Source: Promethearchaeota archaeon (GTDB lineage: Archaea; Asgardarchaeota; Lokiarchaeia; Sigyniarchaeales; SOKP01). Taken from it: a stretch of 56,566 nucleotides of DNA. The DNA is taken from assembly GCA_019894975.1 (NCBI GenBank), contig JAGXNO010000023.1, positions 1 to 56,566 on the forward strand, in the 5' to 3' direction. Position numbers and translations under genes: made by a program. Within the stretch, counting starts at the first letter, position 1, and each line of letters opens with the position of its first letter. Shown in pieces: positions 55,895-56,566 of this stretch. The notes beneath the pieces are model-generated. The model had not been told where the DNA came from. It did not search any database and worked only from the letters and a program-made list of their open reading frames with translations.

Positions 55895-56248
55895 ATGGAA
55901 TTCTGTGATGAATGCGGCGGAGCCATGATGCTCCCCTCTAATGTTAATGGACGAGTAATGTTTAAGTGTAAATGCGGAGCAACAAAAGATTTTTCTTCAG
56001 AAAAATCTAAAGCGTATAAATTGACCACTAAGATAGAACACTCTATTAGAAGTGAAGTCACCAACTTAACAGAAGTCATAAATTGGAAGGAAGAGAATTT
56101 AAGAAGTACAATTAAGGATTTTAAATGTCCAAGTTGTGGTTATGATAAAGCACATTTAGAAACAAGGCAAACCCGAAGTGCTGATGAAGGAATGACCCAT
56201 TTTATAACATGTCTAAAGTGTGGTCGACATATAAAAATAGGAAGTTAA
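55895..56248 (+). CDS. tfs: Transcript-cleavage factor TFS
   Basis: Archaeal homologue combining the RPB9 N-terminal ribbon with the TFIIS C-terminal ribbon. N-ribbon: CDECGG and CKCGA. C-ribbon: CPSCGY, then the acidic cleavage loop QTRSADEGMT (Asp-Glu) and CLKCGRHIKIG. The intact DE pair means it can stimulate RNA cleavage by stalled RNA polymerase. The ATG at 55895 gives MEFCDECGG, the family start; a TTG at 55880 would add five residues. It stops 9 bases before the convergent DUF167 gene. Confidence 0.95.
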   Translation: MEFCDECGGAMMLPSNVNGRVMFKCKCGATKDFSSEKSKAYKLTTKIEHSIRSEVTNLTEVINWKEENLRSTIKDFKCPSCGYDKAHLETRQTRSADEGMTHFITCLKCGRHIKIGS

Positions 56249-56257
56249 CCAAAATCC

Positions 56258-56557
56258 CTATTGATTAAATAATCTATTTATTAACAATTGTTTTCCTTCT
56301 TCTTCGTGAAAAGTTATTTGAACTATTTTGTTTTTACTCTTAAATCCAGATAAAATTTCAATTTGATTTGAAGCAATCTTTAACTTGTTTTTAAGGAAAT
56401 TGATCAATTCATTATTAGCTTTATTTTTAATCGGTTTTGCTCTAACATGAACGATAAGGAAATTCTCTCCATTAATAACTTCTTGCCTTTTTGAGTTTAC
56501 CTTGACATCAATGCGGAGTTTAAATGTATATTTATCCAATTGTTCAATAAATCTCAT
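56258..56557 (-). CDS. DUF167/YggU-family protein
   Basis: A 99-residue protein of the YggU/DUF167 family. Typical motifs are LRIDVKVNSKRQEVI, then VHVRAKPIKNKANNELINFL, and a terminal helix after IEILSGFKSKNKIV. Archaeal and bacterial members are widespread but their biochemical role is unknown. It is convergent with the TFS gene with a 9-base gap. The start ATG lies 9 bases from the window end and is complete. Confidence 0.88.
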   Translation of the reverse strand: MRFIEQLDKYTFKLRIDVKVNSKRQEVINGENFLIVHVRAKPIKNKANNELINFLKNKLKIASNQIEILSGFKSKNKIVQITFHEEEGKQLLINRLFNQ

Positions 56558-56566
56558 TGTCTAAAC

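Overview
This AT-rich window (by eye about 30-33% GC) most likely comes from an Asgard archaeon of the Lokiarchaeia/Promethearchaeia type. The archaeal core is clear: TATA-binding protein, transcript-cleavage factor TFS, CDC48-type AAA ATPase, deoxyhypusine synthase, PSTK, archaeal-type ArgRS, form III RuBisCO and ribose-1,5-bisphosphate isomerase. Asgard marks are five Rab/Ras-like small GTPase genes (one broken), several longin/roadblock-like and V4R (TRAPP-Bet3-fold-like) proteins, and a ribosomal protein eL22 homologue. I found no rRNA or tRNA gene, no CRISPR array and no intact insertion sequence.

Layout. 1-345 holds copy A of a candidate structured RNA. 346-7900: FATP-type acyl-CoA synthetase, small unknowns, then a tight run argS - agmatinase - deoxyhypusine synthase. 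7433-15440: longin-like protein, M29 aminopeptidase, PncC, a GTPase - thioredoxin-like - V4R - GTPase cluster, TBP, GIY-YIG protein, PSTK. 15544-22344: CDC48, M20 peptidase, xylulokinase-type FGGY kinase, aminotransferase. 22436-25428 (minus strand): GTPase - V4R-like - GTPase - PPC/DUF296 - broken GTPase. 25781-32343: ileS, cysS, SRPBCC protein, SDR and an alpha/beta hydrolase lacking the nucleophile Ser. 32403-34154: radical SAM enzyme of the tetraether-synthase/MJ0619 type.

34155-39730 is an accessory stretch: copy B of the structured RNA, a terminator-like hairpin, small membrane and zinc proteins, a longin-like protein and a 453-residue protein built from ten 35-residue repeats. 39920-44788 is a PadR regulator with a heterodimeric ABC exporter whose second subunit carries a roughly 215-residue Met-rich insertion inside its nucleotide-binding domain. 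44877-49000 holds an alpha/beta hydrolase without a standard start codon, a radical SAM protein, a ROK sugar kinase and a phosphohexomutase. 49001-49815 looks like decayed sequence. 49816-56557 holds uvrC, a zinc ribbon protein, R15P isomerase, RuBisCO, eL22, a CitG-like protein, TFS and a DUF167 protein.

How the genes connect. Agmatinase makes putrescine, the polyamine precursor, and deoxyhypusine synthase uses spermidine, so the argS operon links arginine, polyamines and eIF5A modification. R15P isomerase and RuBisCO are two of the three steps of the archaeal AMP salvage pathway; AMP phosphorylase is not in the window. The ROK kinase and phosphomutase would interconvert sugar phosphates. 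PSTK implies selenocysteine synthesis, although no selenoprotein gene is evident here. The GTPase clusters with V4R-fold neighbours resemble a primitive GTPase-plus-regulator arrangement.

The best candidates for something new are the two-copy structured RNA (121-254 and 35259-35420), the insertion in the ABC exporter, the 35-residue repeat protein and the GTPase/V4R neighbourhoods.
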